Origin: Oceanococcus sp041619555
GTDB lineage: Bacteria > Pseudomonadota > Gammaproteobacteria > Nevskiales > Oceanococcaceae
Assembly: GCA_041619555.1 (NCBI GenBank)
Contig: JBFKDQ010000007.1
Coordinates: forward strand, 27,742-91,741
Direction of reading: 5' to 3'
DNA: 64,000 bases
Shown: one piece after another, positions 8,475-17,979 of the stretch
Layout: each line of letters starts with the position of its first letter
Position numbering within the stretch: position 1 is the first letter of the stretch
Notes under the pieces: model-generated
The model's input: only the letters and a program-made list of their open reading frames with translations
Databases searched by the model: none
What the model was told of the DNA's origin: nothing
Translations under genes and position numbers: made by a program

Positions 8475-9815
8475 GTGACACCTACCAACGATCCGGTCCG
8501 CAAACAGTACGAGCAACTGCCCTACCCACCCAGGGACCCGGCGGACGAGGCTTGGCGCCTGATCGAAACCGTGGGCGACCAGCTCGACTGGATCAGCCAT
8601 TACGGCTTCAACGGCAAAGCTCGCTTCAACGCGGATTTCCGCATTCTCGTCGCCGGCGGTGGCACCGGCGACTCCGTCATCTATCTGGCCGAACAGCTGC
8701 GGCACACCGGCAGCGAAATCGTCTACATTGATCTGTCGCACCGTTCGATGGCAATCGCCCGGGACCGCGCCCGGGCGCGCGAGTTGCACAATATTCGCTG
8801 GATCCGTCATTCCCTGCTGGATCTAGCCGGCCTGGAGCTGGGCTGCTTCGACTACATCAACTGCTGCGGCGTGCTCCACCACCTGCCGGATCCCGTCGCC
8901 GGGCTGGGCGCGCTGATGGCGGCACTCAAACCGCGCGGGCTGATTTTTCTGATGCTGTATGGCAAGGCGGCTCGCGAGCCGGTGTACCAGATGCAGGCGC
9001 TGCTGCGAAAATTGTCACCACCGGATCTGCCTCTGCAAACCCGCATCGAGCATGCCATCCGGCTGCTGCTGCAACTGCCGGACAGCAGCCTGTTCAAACA
9101 GACCTTTCACATGTGGGAAAACGATGTGATGTCATTTGGCGAGGCCGGTCTGGCGGATCTGCTGCTGCACCCCATCGACCAGGCCTTCGATGTCGATGCG
9201 CTGCATGCGCTGGTCAGAAGTCAGGGCGCCGAAGTCCTGGAATTCGTCGGCGCCGGCTGGAGCGGACCGATCGGCTATGAGCCGGGCATGCTGATCGATG
9301 ACGTCGTTGTGAGGGCCCAGTTGGCCGAGCGCCCGGCATCGGAACGACAGGCCATCGCCGAACTTTTTCATGGCCAACAGCTCAAGCACCAGTTCTATGT
9401 CGGCCGAGACCGCGGCCAGATCGCCCAACTGGATGATCCGGAATCGGTGCCGGTGCTCACGGGCACCATGCAGGGCAAGGCCCGCTCGATCGGCATGCAA
9501 CTCAACGACCAGCATCCGCAGGCGCTCAGCAGCGAATGTGCCGGGATGCGCCTGGAGGTCAAGATTCCGGGCACCATCCTGATGCGCGAGTGCTTTCTTG
9601 CCATGGATGGCCTGCGCAATCTGGGCGAGATTCATGAGCAGATTCGCCTGCGCCTGCCGAACCTGAGCTTTGCGGATTTTGTCAGCGCCTTCGCGGACAC
9701 CTATTCGGACATGAATCGCGCCGGCTGGATCATGCTGTCCGACCGGCAACGGATCCAGAGCCAGCAACAGACCTCAGCGCCGGCCTTCGAGGACCTGCAC
9801 GCCGCGCCACCCTGA
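8475..9815 (+). CDS. SAM-dependent methyltransferase with C-terminal wing domain
   Basis: 446 aa from a GTG start. N-terminal class I Rossmann methyltransferase domain (about residues 20-200): motif I is ILVAGGGTGDS, the acidic residue closing strand 2 is in VYIDLSHRSMAIARDRA, and motif IV is FDYINCCGVLHHLPDP. The C-terminal 200 residues hold a helical part and a short region (GLRNLGEIHEQI... GWIMLSDR) resembling PqqD-like or winged modules of methyltransferases that act on proteins or large substrates. The substrate is unknown. The PYPPRDP motif near the N-terminus is typical of a class of methyltransferases in proteobacteria. It converges with the subtilase gene, ending about 50 bases away. 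Confidence 0.85.
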   Translation: MTPTNDPVRKQYEQLPYPPRDPADEAWRLIETVGDQLDWISHYGFNGKARFNADFRILVAGGGTGDSVIYLAEQLRHTGSEIVYIDLSHRSMAIARDRARARELHNIRWIRHSLLDLAGLELGCFDYINCCGVLHHLPDPVAGLGALMAALKPRGLIFLMLYGKAAREPVYQMQALLRKLSPPDLPLQTRIEHAIRLLLQLPDSSLFKQTFHMWENDVMSFGEAGLADLLLHPIDQAFDVDALHALVRSQGAEVLEFVGAGWSGPIGYEPGMLIDDVVVRAQLAERPASERQAIAELFHGQQLKHQFYVGRDRGQIAQLDDPESVPVLTGTMQGKARSIGMQLNDQHPQALSSECAGMRLEVKIPGTILMRECFLAMDGLRNLGEIHEQIRLRLPNLSFADFVSAFADTYSDMNRAGWIMLSDRQRIQSQQQTSAPAFEDLHAAPP

Positions 9816-9866
9816 GCTTTTTGCGGCGGCAAACGGGATGCAAGCCGGTGGCCGCGTTTGCCTTTC

Positions 9867-11186
9867 TCAGAACAGGCTGGGGCGCCTGGATTTTTTCGTC
9901 TCCGGCGTCTCTTGCCTGCCATCGGCAGGCAACTGCAGGAGTCTGTCTGGCGAGTTCCGCAAGCCGCCAAGCTTGCCGCTGGCCGCCAGATTCAGAAGCT
10001 GCGTGCTGATCTCGGCCGGGCTGGCCTGTGGCCGGGCCTCCAGCAACAGCGCAACCACGCCGGCCACATGGGGTGCGGCCATTGACGTGCCCTGCAGGGA
10101 CTTGCTGTCCCGGTCACCGGTAAACCAGGCCGACTGAATCTGCGTGCCTGGCGCGAGCAGATCCACGCATGAGCCCCAGTTGGAGAAGTCCGCCCGCTGA
10201 TCCTGTGGCGTGCTGGCGCCCACGGTAATCGCTTCGGGGGTGCGCGCCGGTGAACTTTGACAGGCGTCCTGATTTTCGTTGCCGGCGGCCAGCACATGGA
10301 CGATGCCCTTGGCGATGGAATTCTGCACCGCCTCATCCAGGGCCCGGCTGGCCCCGCCTCCCAGGCTCAGATTGGCCACCGCCGGCCGGATCGCGTGTTT
10401 GGTCACCCAGTCCACGCCGGCAATCACCCCGGAGTTGCTGCCACTGCCCTGGCAATCCAGCACCCGCACCGCATGCACGGTTGCCGCCTTGGCGACGCCA
10501 TAGCGACGGCCGGCGGCGGTCCCGGCAACATGGGTGCCATGGCCATTGCAATCGGCCTCGTCCGGCGCCGCTTCCTCCTCTTCGCCGCCGCCACCCAACA
10601 GACCGCCCAGGGTCTGGCCGACCCCACCCACCAGGCCTCCGCCCGCCGGTGCCTTGCTGCTGCCGGCGAAATTGGCACCCTTGGCGACCCGGCCGGAAAA
10701 TTCCTCATGGCTGCGACGCAAGCCGGTATCCACCACATAAACATGGACACCCTCGCCAGTGCCCGTGGAGCGGTAACGCCCGTCCAGCGGCAGGCTCGCC
10801 TGATCCAGACGATCCAGGCCCCAGGGCGCGTCTTCCTGCACCGCGCTCAGGCGCACCCGACCATCCTGCTCGACATAGCGCACCCGCGGATCAGCCAGCA
10901 GCGCCAGCGCCTGCTGGGCGGAAAACTGGCCGGCGAAACCATGAAACGCGCTGCTGTAACGGTGCAACAATCGACCGGAAAACCGACCCAGTAATTCATT
11001 GATCACGCCGGCATCGGTGCCCGGTTGCAGCGCCACGATGTACTGTCCGGCAATCGCATCGCGCACCCGCAACACCTGACCTGCCGGCCCGCCCGCCGGC
11101 CCCACACCCTTGAGCCCGCCAAGCAAATCCGCCTGCGCATGGCCGATCAGCAGCAGCCCCGCCATCACACTGAAAATCTTTCGCAT
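9867..11186 (-). CDS. Secreted S8 subtilisin-like serine protease
   Basis: 439 aa from the ATG at 11186, preceded by a GGGAGGG ribosome-binding site; the open frame extends to 11273, but the signal peptide begins at MRKIFSVMAGLLLIGHAQA. Next is an inhibitor I9 propeptide (about residues 40-105), then the S8 domain with the triad Asp in YVVDTGLRRSH, His in NGHGTHVAG and Ser in GTSMAAPHVAG. A glycine-rich then Glu-rich insertion (about 30 residues) sits between the Asp and His blocks, where proteinase K-type enzymes have a short loop. The C-terminus ends in a short basic tail with no sorting domain. Predicted exported and autoprocessed. Confidence 0.92.
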   Translation of the reverse strand: MRKIFSVMAGLLLIGHAQADLLGGLKGVGPAGGPAGQVLRVRDAIAGQYIVALQPGTDAGVINELLGRFSGRLLHRYSSAFHGFAGQFSAQQALALLADPRVRYVEQDGRVRLSAVQEDAPWGLDRLDQASLPLDGRYRSTGTGEGVHVYVVDTGLRRSHEEFSGRVAKGANFAGSSKAPAGGGLVGGVGQTLGGLLGGGGEEEEAAPDEADCNGHGTHVAGTAAGRRYGVAKAATVHAVRVLDCQGSGSNSGVIAGVDWVTKHAIRPAVANLSLGGGASRALDEAVQNSIAKGIVHVLAAGNENQDACQSSPARTPEAITVGASTPQDQRADFSNWGSCVDLLAPGTQIQSAWFTGDRDSKSLQGTSMAAPHVAGVVALLLEARPQASPAEISTQLLNLAASGKLGGLRNSPDRLLQLPADGRQETPETKKSRRPSLF

Positions 11187-11605
11187 CGCGCCCTCCCCGA
11201 TTGTCGGCGCCTGGGGCCCGTACAAGCTCGACTTCCGCAGGCCCAGCCAATGCCCGTCGACGTATTGCGGCATCTCAACACAACATCGCGGCGCACTTCA
11301 ACACCGGGATGCGCCGATCCCGACAAGGCCTGGCTAAGATCGCCGGACTGGCGACACGATGTTTGAGTCCACGCCTCCCCCGCGGCTCCATCCGCACACC
11401 TTGGCAGCCTCTCGCGACTACGGCGTCCTGGACTTGAGCTGCGCGGCCACGCATAATGTTGCGGCGCAGCAAATTCCACCACGCGCCGCACGATCATGGC
11501 CCGCCGCTTGCCGGGCCCTTTCCCAGATCCAGCCTTTGCGTCCGCCGCCTGACCGCAGCGGACCGGATCATGCTGTTGCCATCATCCAGCCAGGAGTCTC
11601 ATTTT
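11187..11605. other. Intergenic region between subtilase and SulP transporter
   Basis: About 420 bases between divergent genes. It should hold both promoters. Short open frames in it have no ribosome-binding sites or family resemblance. No clear inverted repeat or strong -10/-35 pair was found by eye. The first 30-50 codons of the long upstream frame (from 11456) read as low-complexity polar sequence and are probably untranslated. Confidence 0.5.
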
Positions 11606-13126
11606 TTGTCCACGCCGTCTGCCCACGAAATCAAAACCAACGTCTTGAGTGGCCTCACCGTCGCCCTGGCGATGGTGCCCGAAGCCATTGCCTTTGCCCT
11701 GGTCGCCCAGGTCTCGCCCCTCACTGGTCTGTATGCCGCCTTCATGGTGGCGCTGATCACCTCGGCCTTCGGCGGCCGGCCGGGCATGATCTCCGGCGCC
11801 ACCGGCGCGCTGGCCGTGGTGATGGTGGCCCTGGTGGTGGAGCACGGGGTGGAATACCTGTTTGCCACCGTGGTGCTGATGGGGGCCTTGCAGCTCCTGT
11901 TCGCGGCCGCCCGCCTTGGCAAGTTCATCCGCATGGTCCCGTACCCGGTCATGCTGGGTTTCGTCAATGGCCTGGCGATCGTCATCGCCATGGCGCAGTT
12001 CGGACATTTCAAGGTCAGCGCGGCCGATGGCAGTCAGGTCTGGATGGAAGGCCTGCCGCTCTACACCATGCTCGGCCTGGTCGGGATCACCATGCTGGTG
12101 ATCTACACCCTGCCCTATCTGACCCGGGCGCTACCGGCAACACTGGTGGCGATCCTCGGTGTCTCCCTGCTGGTCATTGGCCTGGACATCGAAACCAAGA
12201 CCGTCGGCGATCTGGGTTCCATCGCCGGCGGCCTGCCGAGCTTTCACCTGCCGCAGGTGCCTTTCGATCTTGAAACCTTGCGGATCGTACTGCCCTATGC
12301 CCTGATTCTGGCGGCCATCGGCCTGATCGAATCCCTGCTGACCCTCACCCTGATCGATGACATGACCGATACCCGCGGCCGCCCCAACCGGGAATGTGCG
12401 GCGCAGGGTGCGGCCAATGTGGTGACCGGTTTGTTCGGCGGCATGGGCGGCTGCGCGATGATCGGCCAGAGCATGATCAACGTGAACAATGGCGCCCTGC
12501 ATCGCCTCTCAGGCATTGCCACTGCCCTGTTTCTGCTGTCCTTCATCCTGTTCGGCTCCGCCATGATCGAACGCATCCCGCTGGCGGCCCTGATCGGGGT
12601 GATGTTCGTGGTATCGGAAAAAACTTTCGAATGGAGCAGCTTTCGCCTGTTCGGCAAGGTGCCCAAGGCGGATGTGTTCGTCGGCCTGCTGGTCGCCGCC
12701 GTCACCGTGGCCGCTGATCTGGCCATCGCCGTGGTCGTGGGCGTGATTGTCTCCGCCCTGGTGTTCGCCTGGGAACATGCCAAACATGTGGAACTCAAAT
12801 CACAACTGCGCGCCGATGGCAGCAAGCTGTACGAGGTCAGCGGCAGCCTGTTCTTTGCTTCGGTGACCGAGTTCCAGCAAAAGTTCTCGCCCAAGGATGA
12901 CCCGGAGCAGGTCGAGATCGATTTCGGCGGCGCGCGCCTGATGGATCACTCCGCGATCGAGGCGGTCAACGCCCTGGCGGAGCGCTATCAGCGCGCGGGC
13001 AAGAAACTGAAATTGCGGCACCTCAGTGCCGACTGCCTGGAACTGCTGGACAAGGCCCGCGCGATGATCGAGGTGAACTACCGCGAAGACCCGCACTACC
13101 ACGTCGCCGACGACAAACTGGCCTGA
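11606..13126 (+). CDS. SulP/SLC26 family anion transporter with STAS domain
   Basis: 506 aa from a TTG start at 11606; an AGGAG lies nine bases before it and the protein then begins MSTPSAHEIKTNVLSGLTVA, a typical SulP N-terminus. An alternative ATG at 11570 has no clear ribosome-binding site. About 12 hydrophobic segments (about residues 15-400) include the signature region SGATGALAVVM; a cytoplasmic STAS domain (about 415-500, DFGGARLMDHSAIEAV) follows. The substrate could be sulfate, bicarbonate or another anion; sequence alone does not decide. Followed by a rho-independent terminator. Confidence 0.88.
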   Translation: MSTPSAHEIKTNVLSGLTVALAMVPEAIAFALVAQVSPLTGLYAAFMVALITSAFGGRPGMISGATGALAVVMVALVVEHGVEYLFATVVLMGALQLLFAAARLGKFIRMVPYPVMLGFVNGLAIVIAMAQFGHFKVSAADGSQVWMEGLPLYTMLGLVGITMLVIYTLPYLTRALPATLVAILGVSLLVIGLDIETKTVGDLGSIAGGLPSFHLPQVPFDLETLRIVLPYALILAAIGLIESLLTLTLIDDMTDTRGRPNRECAAQGAANVVTGLFGGMGGCAMIGQSMINVNNGALHRLSGIATALFLLSFILFGSAMIERIPLAALIGVMFVVSEKTFEWSSFRLFGKVPKADVFVGLLVAAVTVAADLAIAVVVGVIVSALVFAWEHAKHVELKSQLRADGSKLYEVSGSLFFASVTEFQQKFSPKDDPEQVEIDFGGARLMDHSAIEAVNALAERYQRAGKKLKLRHLSADCLELLDKARAMIEVNYREDPHYHVADDKLA

Positions 13127-13132
13127 TCTGCT

Positions 13133-13173
13133 GGCGCCATCGCAACGACCTGCGGGCTGGCGCCGGTTTTTTT
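13133..13173 (+). terminator. Rho-independent terminator after SulP gene
   Basis: An inverted repeat GGCGCCA / TGGCGCC (13133-13139 and 13158-13164), with a possible inner GCA/TGC pairing, is followed by GG and seven T residues. It lies just after the SulP stop codon. Confidence 0.75.
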
Positions 13174-13255
13174 GCCACCAAAGGGAACGTTCCCGGCCGC
13201 CCGCGCGTGCTTACAGCTTTGCTCTAGTCTGCTTCTTCCTTTCCCGGAGATCTGA

Positions 13256-16135
13256 ATGAATCGCCTTCTCACAGGCACGCTGTTCAGCGGCGTGCTGATT
13301 GCGGCTACTGCCTATCACCTCACCGCGCCACCGACGCTGGACTGCTCCGGTGGCGGGCGCCTGTGCCCGGCGGCGGCCAAGACCGCCAAACCCATCAACC
13401 AGAAAATGATGGAAATCGACGAACGTGCGCGCAGCCACAACTTCCCGCCCCCGGGCGCCCTGCGCCAGGCGGCGGAAGCCAAGCAAGCGTTGATGCCGGC
13501 CAAGGCCAGTATCCGCGGCGCCAATGGCCAGTGGCAGGAATACGGCCGTGGGCCGCTGCTGTCGAGCGGTCTGGCCCAGACTCTGGGAATCGTCGCCCTG
13601 CCGGACACCAATCTGCAGAAATATGCCGGCCGGGTCGATGATTTTGCCTATGACGCCGTCAACCGCCGCCTGTTCGCCGCGGTCAGCACCGGCGGCATCT
13701 GGATGAGTGAAGCCCAGAACGGCGACATCACCACGATCGGCGATCTGTGGATCCCGGTCGGCGACAATCTGCCGTCCCTGGCCAATGGCGGCGTGATGTG
13801 GACCGCCGCGGGCGGTGGCACCCTGATTTCCGCCGGCGGCGACAGCGTGATGAGCACCGGCGCCTATCATGGCATCGGCGCCTACTGGACCACCGATCTG
13901 GGCCTGACCTGGACCCGGTCCGAGGGTTTCCCGGATGATGCCCTGGTGTTCAACACCGCGCAGGATCTGGCCAATCCCAACATCCTGTACATCGCCTCCA
14001 GTCTTGGCCTGTACCGGTCCGAGGATGCCGGCCGCAGCTTCCAGAATGTCGCCCTGCCCACGACCCCGGAATGCGCGGGCAATATCGATCGCAGCAGCGC
14101 CTGCAATCTGGCCAACGTGGTCTCCGATGTGCTGGTGCAGGCACCGGGTGGCACCACCGACGTGCAGTGCAACCACGATGGCTGTCCGGTGCTCGCCGCG
14201 GTCGGCTGGCGCGCCGGCGGCTTTCCTTATCCTGATTCGGAAATCCCGCAATCCCCGGCCAACGGCCTGTACAAATCCGCCACCGGCGTGCCCGGCAGTT
14301 TCGAGCGCCTGGAACTGGCGGAGATCGACTCCATCACCGAACAGGGCTTCACCCCGCAGCATCGCATCGGCCGCGTTGAAATGGGCAATGCCATCGGGCC
14401 GGACCAGGACCATGGCTATGTCTATGCGATCGTGCAGGACGCCGGCCTGCTGAACGGCACCGAGGAAGTCACCCTGGATGCACCGCTCGACGGTCTGGGC
14501 GGGATTCCGCTCGCCACCCGGGTCAACGGCATTTTCGTATCGGCCGATTTCGGCGAGACCTGGACGCGAATGGCCGACAGCGCCGAAGTGGCCAGCATCC
14601 CCGGCCCGTACACCGCGCTGATCCAGCCGGGCGGCCAGTCCTGGTACAACCAATGGATCAAACCGGATCCGACCCGCGCCACCCCGGGCCTGGGCATTCC
14701 CACGCGCCTGGTCTTCGGATTGGAAGAGGTGTTCCAGAATGTTGAGAGCGCCGCGCAGGTGCCGCTCAATGGCCTGCTGCAAACCGGCCCGCAGGATTTC
14801 GCCAACATCGGCTATTACTTCTCGGCCAGTGGCGTCGATCTGACCGTCCACCCCGACCAGCATGCCGGCATCTTCATCCCCACCGATCTGGGCGGGGTCT
14901 GCGTGTTCGCCGGCAATGACGGCGGCGTTTTCAAGCAGTGCGTGCTGCCCGGCCAGGAATTCGACAATCGCCTCTGGGGCGGCGGCGCGAATGACGGCTT
15001 CTACACCCTGCTGCCCTATGGCCTGGGCGTCGCCAAGGACGGCACCGTGTGGTTCGGCCTGCAGGACAACGGCTCCGGCCATATCGAACCCGACACCGGC
15101 TACTCCTTCGGCGATTTCGGTGCCGACGGTTTCTATGCGGAAGTCGATCCCGACAACAGCAGCCTGGCGTATACCGAAACTCAAAACGGCGGCCTGCGTC
15201 GGACCAAGGACCGGGGCGCCACCGCCACTTCGATCGCTCCGCCCTATTCGCGGGTGAACTTCGCCAACTGGTTCTCGATGGACCCGCTGGACAGCAAGCA
15301 CATGATCACCACTGCGAACGAGGTGTTCGAAACCCTCGATGCCCCGAACGTCACCAGCAGCACCTGGGTCGAGGTCTTCCGCCTGGGGGTCAATCCCAAG
15401 GGCCGGGTGCTGTTCACCGGCACCGTGGCGGATGTGCATGGCTCGGCCATCTATGTCGGCGCCTGCGGCGACTGTGGCGTGACCAATAACGACGCACCGT
15501 TCCAGAATCGTCTGGCCACCAATGTCGGCGGCAGCAAGCCACCGAAATCCGGCACCTCCGATGGCTGGCACGTCGCCAAGGCCGAAGGCCTGCCGAACCG
15601 CCTGATCCAGGCGGTGGAAATTGACCCGACGGATCCGAACATCGTCTACATCGGTCTGGGCGGCTACTCCTCGGGCCTGCGCGGGCCGGAAACCTTTGGC
15701 GAAGATCCCAACCACGACGCCAATGTCGCAGCCGGCAATCTGTTCAAGTCGATTGATGCGGGCCGCAGTTTCGTCGCGATTCAGGGTGATCTGCCGGTAC
15801 TGCCGGTGAACAACATCCTGGTGCGGGATGGCCAACTGCTGGTGGCCACCGACTTCGGCGCCTTCATCTCGGCGGATCTGGATGGCAGCAGCTGGGCGCC
15901 GCTGGGCAACGATCTGCCCGCCGTACCGGTCACCATGCTGAAGCTACAGCCCGGCAATCCGAACAAGGTCTTTGCCTCCACCTTCGGCCGCCACATCTGG
16001 ACTTACGAGTTCCCCGCCGAAGCCCGCGTTGAGGTGAGCGAAGATCTGGCAAGCGCCAGCAGCACCGCCCGCGGCGGTGCCCTGGGCTGGCTGAGCCTGT
16101 TGGCACTGGCCGGATTGCGTCGCCGCCGGCGCTAG
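13256..16135 (+). CDS. Large secreted beta-propeller (BNR/VPS10-like) protein with GlyGly-CTERM tail
   Basis: 959 aa. A good ribosome-binding site (CGGAG) precedes the ATG, and an N-terminal hydrophobic signal (about residues 3-23) is present. The body carries repeated BNR/sortilin-type blades: motifs such as YRSEDAGRSFQ, VSADFGETWTRM and FKSIDAGRSFVAI, as in glycosidase/photosystem-assembly-like beta-propellers. No catalytic residue set is obvious. The C-terminus has the three-part GlyGly-CTERM pattern: GGALGW, a hydrophobic helix, then an Arg cluster (RRRRR). Such tails are cleaved by the intramembrane protease rhombosortase, and the protein is passed to type II secretion. No rhombosortase is in this window. 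Ends with a strong terminator. Confidence 0.85.
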   Translation: MNRLLTGTLFSGVLIAATAYHLTAPPTLDCSGGGRLCPAAAKTAKPINQKMMEIDERARSHNFPPPGALRQAAEAKQALMPAKASIRGANGQWQEYGRGPLLSSGLAQTLGIVALPDTNLQKYAGRVDDFAYDAVNRRLFAAVSTGGIWMSEAQNGDITTIGDLWIPVGDNLPSLANGGVMWTAAGGGTLISAGGDSVMSTGAYHGIGAYWTTDLGLTWTRSEGFPDDALVFNTAQDLANPNILYIASSLGLYRSEDAGRSFQNVALPTTPECAGNIDRSSACNLANVVSDVLVQAPGGTTDVQCNHDGCPVLAAVGWRAGGFPYPDSEIPQSPANGLYKSATGVPGSFERLELAEIDSITEQGFTPQHRIGRVEMGNAIGPDQDHGYVYAIVQDAGLLNGTEEVTLDAPLDGLGGIPLATRVNGIFVSADFGETWTRMADSAEVASIPGPYTALIQPGGQSWYNQWIKPDPTRATPGLGIPTRLVFGLEEVFQNVESAAQVPLNGLLQTGPQDFANIGYYFSASGVDLTVHPDQHAGIFIPTDLGGVCVFAGNDGGVFKQCVLPGQEFDNRLWGGGANDGFYTLLPYGLGVAKDGTVWFGLQDNGSGHIEPDTGYSFGDFGADGFYAEVDPDNSSLAYTETQNGGLRRTKDRGATATSIAPPYSRVNFANWFSMDPLDSKHMITTANEVFETLDAPNVTSSTWVEVFRLGVNPKGRVLFTGTVADVHGSAIYVGACGDCGVTNNDAPFQNRLATNVGGSKPPKSGTSDGWHVAKAEGLPNRLIQAVEIDPTDPNIVYIGLGGYSSGLRGPETFGEDPNHDANVAAGNLFKSIDAGRSFVAIQGDLPVLPVNNILVRDGQLLVATDFGAFISADLDGSSWAPLGNDLPAVPVTMLKLQPGNPNKVFASTFGRHIWTYEFPAEARVEVSEDLASASSTARGGALGWLSLLALAGLRRRRR

Positions 16136-16154
16136 TTCTCAGGCGGTCATCCGC

Positions 16155-16187
16155 AGCCCGTCAGTACCTGTGTACTGACGGGCTTTT
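16155..16187 (+). terminator. Strong rho-independent terminator
   Basis: A perfect 13-bp stem AGCCCGTCAGTAC / GTACTGACGGGCT with the tetraloop CTGT, followed by TTTT, lies 20 bases after the beta-propeller gene. Confidence 0.95.
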
Positions 16188-16211
16188 TCATGCCCAGGGC
16201 GCGCACATTGC

Positions 16212-17855
16212 ATGGGCAAGCCTGCCAGGGCCAGTCAGCCCTGCGCTATGATCCTGCTGCCTGCCGCCACAAGAGCTCAAGCCTTGGACTTCGCATTCAA
16301 TCCGAGCTTCTCCTGGAGCGCCCTGATCGCACCGCTGTCCAGCCTGAGCGCGGCGGGCCAGATCGTGCTGCTCCTGCTGCTCGGCGGCAGCGTGCTGCGG
16401 CGTGCGCCGCAGGCCCAGCGCATCGCCCTGTCGACCCTGTCCCTGTATTTTGGCGCTTTCGCGCTGCTGCTCATCGGCAATGGCACGATCCTGCTGGGCT
16501 GGACCGATGGCGGCCAGGTGCTGCGGCAATTCAGCGTGCTGCTGCTTGGCATCGCCCTGATCCGGCTCGGGGGCGTCTTCCTGTTTCGCGTCGTGCTGCC
16601 GGCCCTGCACTTCTCGCCTCCCAGCATCCTCGAAGATCTCCTGGTCTTTGCCGGCTACCTGATCTGGGCACTGGTCAGGCTGTCCCAGGTGGGCCTGGAT
16701 CTGGGCAGCATCCTGACCACTTCGGCGGTGCTCACCGCGATCCTGGCGTTCTCCCTGCAGGATACCCTTGGCAACATCCTGGGCGGCACGACCCTGCAAC
16801 TCGACAACTCGCTGCACGTCGGCGACTGGGTAGAGATCGGCGACTGTGTCGGCCGGGTGGTCGACATCCGTTGGCGTTCGACCTTGATCGAAACTCGCAA
16901 CTGGGAAACCGTGGTAATGCCCAATGCGGTGCTGATGAAAACCCCCTTTTCCATCCTCGGACGTCGCAGCGGCGAACCGGTGCAGTGGCGCCGCTGGGTG
17001 CGCTTCCAGGTGTCCTATGACATCAAACCGCAACGCGTGATCGGCATCGTCGAACAGGCGATGCAGCGCGCGCGCATCGCCCATGTCGCCGCCCGGCCGG
17101 CGCCCAGCTGCGTGGTCATGGGCATCAACGACAGCGTCGTCCATTTCGCCCTGCGTTACTGGCTGACCGACCTCGCCGTCGATGACCCCACCGATTCCGC
17201 CGTCCGTCTGCGCATCTACGCCGCTTTCAAACGCGAAGCCATCCGTTTCGCCTTCCCGGAACAGACCGTGCATCTGGTCGAGGAAGGCGAAAAGCAGCAG
17301 GCCAGCCGACGCGAGCGCGACCAGGCCCGGCGCCAGAAAATACTCGCCCGGATCGAGCTGTTCGCCTGTCTGAGTCCGGCCGAACGAACCCAACTGGCGG
17401 AACACCTGATCTATGCCCCCTTCGTCGCCGGCGAGACGATTACCGAACAGGGCGATACCGCGCACTGGCTGTATCTGCTGGTCAGCGGCGACGTCGAGAT
17501 CCTGCTGCGCTCGGAAACTGGCGCCAGTCGTTCCATCAGCACCTTGCGGGCCGGCAGCGAGGGCGCCTTTTTCGGCGAAATGGGCCTGCTGACCGGAGCG
17601 CCGCGCTCGGCCAGCGTGGTCGCCATCGGCGAAGTCGAATGCTACCGCCTGGACAAACCCGACTTTCAGGAAATTCTCGCCCGGCGCCCGGCCATTGCCG
17701 AGGAAATCTCCCGCATCATGGCCAAGCGCAAGACCGATCTGGCCATCGCGCATGAGGAGATCGCCAACTCCGATCGCAAGCGCGTGATGGCGCAGAGCCA
17801 GCGCGAACTGCTGGCCAGCATTCGCGATTTCTTCCACCTGAACGAAAACAGCTGA
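16212..17855 (+). CDS. MscS-type channel with C-terminal cyclic-nucleotide-binding domain
   Basis: 547 aa (535 if the second ATG, at 16248, is used; neither has a good ribosome-binding site). Hydrophobic segments at about residues 45-185 precede the MscS pore helix and beta domain (SLQDTLGNILGGTTLQLD, then GDWVEIGDCVGRVVDIRWRST). An MscS C-terminal region lies at about 255-370 and a cyclic-nucleotide-binding domain at about 380-500 (FVAGETITEQGDTAHWLYLL, FFGEMGLLTGAPRSASV). A short coiled coil ends the protein. MscS channels with this domain form the bacterial cyclic-nucleotide-gated (bCNG) family, in which mechanical gating is weak or lost. Inner membrane; ligand likely cAMP or cGMP. Confidence 0.92.
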   Translation: MGKPARASQPCAMILLPAATRAQALDFAFNPSFSWSALIAPLSSLSAAGQIVLLLLLGGSVLRRAPQAQRIALSTLSLYFGAFALLLIGNGTILLGWTDGGQVLRQFSVLLLGIALIRLGGVFLFRVVLPALHFSPPSILEDLLVFAGYLIWALVRLSQVGLDLGSILTTSAVLTAILAFSLQDTLGNILGGTTLQLDNSLHVGDWVEIGDCVGRVVDIRWRSTLIETRNWETVVMPNAVLMKTPFSILGRRSGEPVQWRRWVRFQVSYDIKPQRVIGIVEQAMQRARIAHVAARPAPSCVVMGINDSVVHFALRYWLTDLAVDDPTDSAVRLRIYAAFKREAIRFAFPEQTVHLVEEGEKQQASRRERDQARRQKILARIELFACLSPAERTQLAEHLIYAPFVAGETITEQGDTAHWLYLLVSGDVEILLRSETGASRSISTLRAGSEGAFFGEMGLLTGAPRSASVVAIGEVECYRLDKPDFQEILARRPAIAEEISRIMAKRKTDLAIAHEEIANSDRKRVMAQSQRELLASIRDFFHLNENS

Positions 17856-17979
17856 ACCTCGATCAAGGCGACAGTGGTGGTCGCTCACGCGGTGGAGCGC
17901 TGCGACCTCCCACCGGGATCATCGCAGCAAGGCCACCCGATTCGGTATGCTGAGGACAAATTCCACCTGGCCCGACTCG

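Noticed and set aside
13211..15835. Long open frame (874 codons) on the minus strand opposite the beta-propeller gene
   Set aside because: It is an antisense shadow in high-GC sequence: no ribosome-binding site, Gly/Ala/Arg-rich shuffled composition, no family motifs. The plus-strand gene has a signal peptide, BNR motifs and terminators.
16188..17888. 566-codon minus-strand frame opposite the MscS-CNB gene
   Set aside because: Antisense shadow with no motif; the plus strand carries MscS and cNMP domains.
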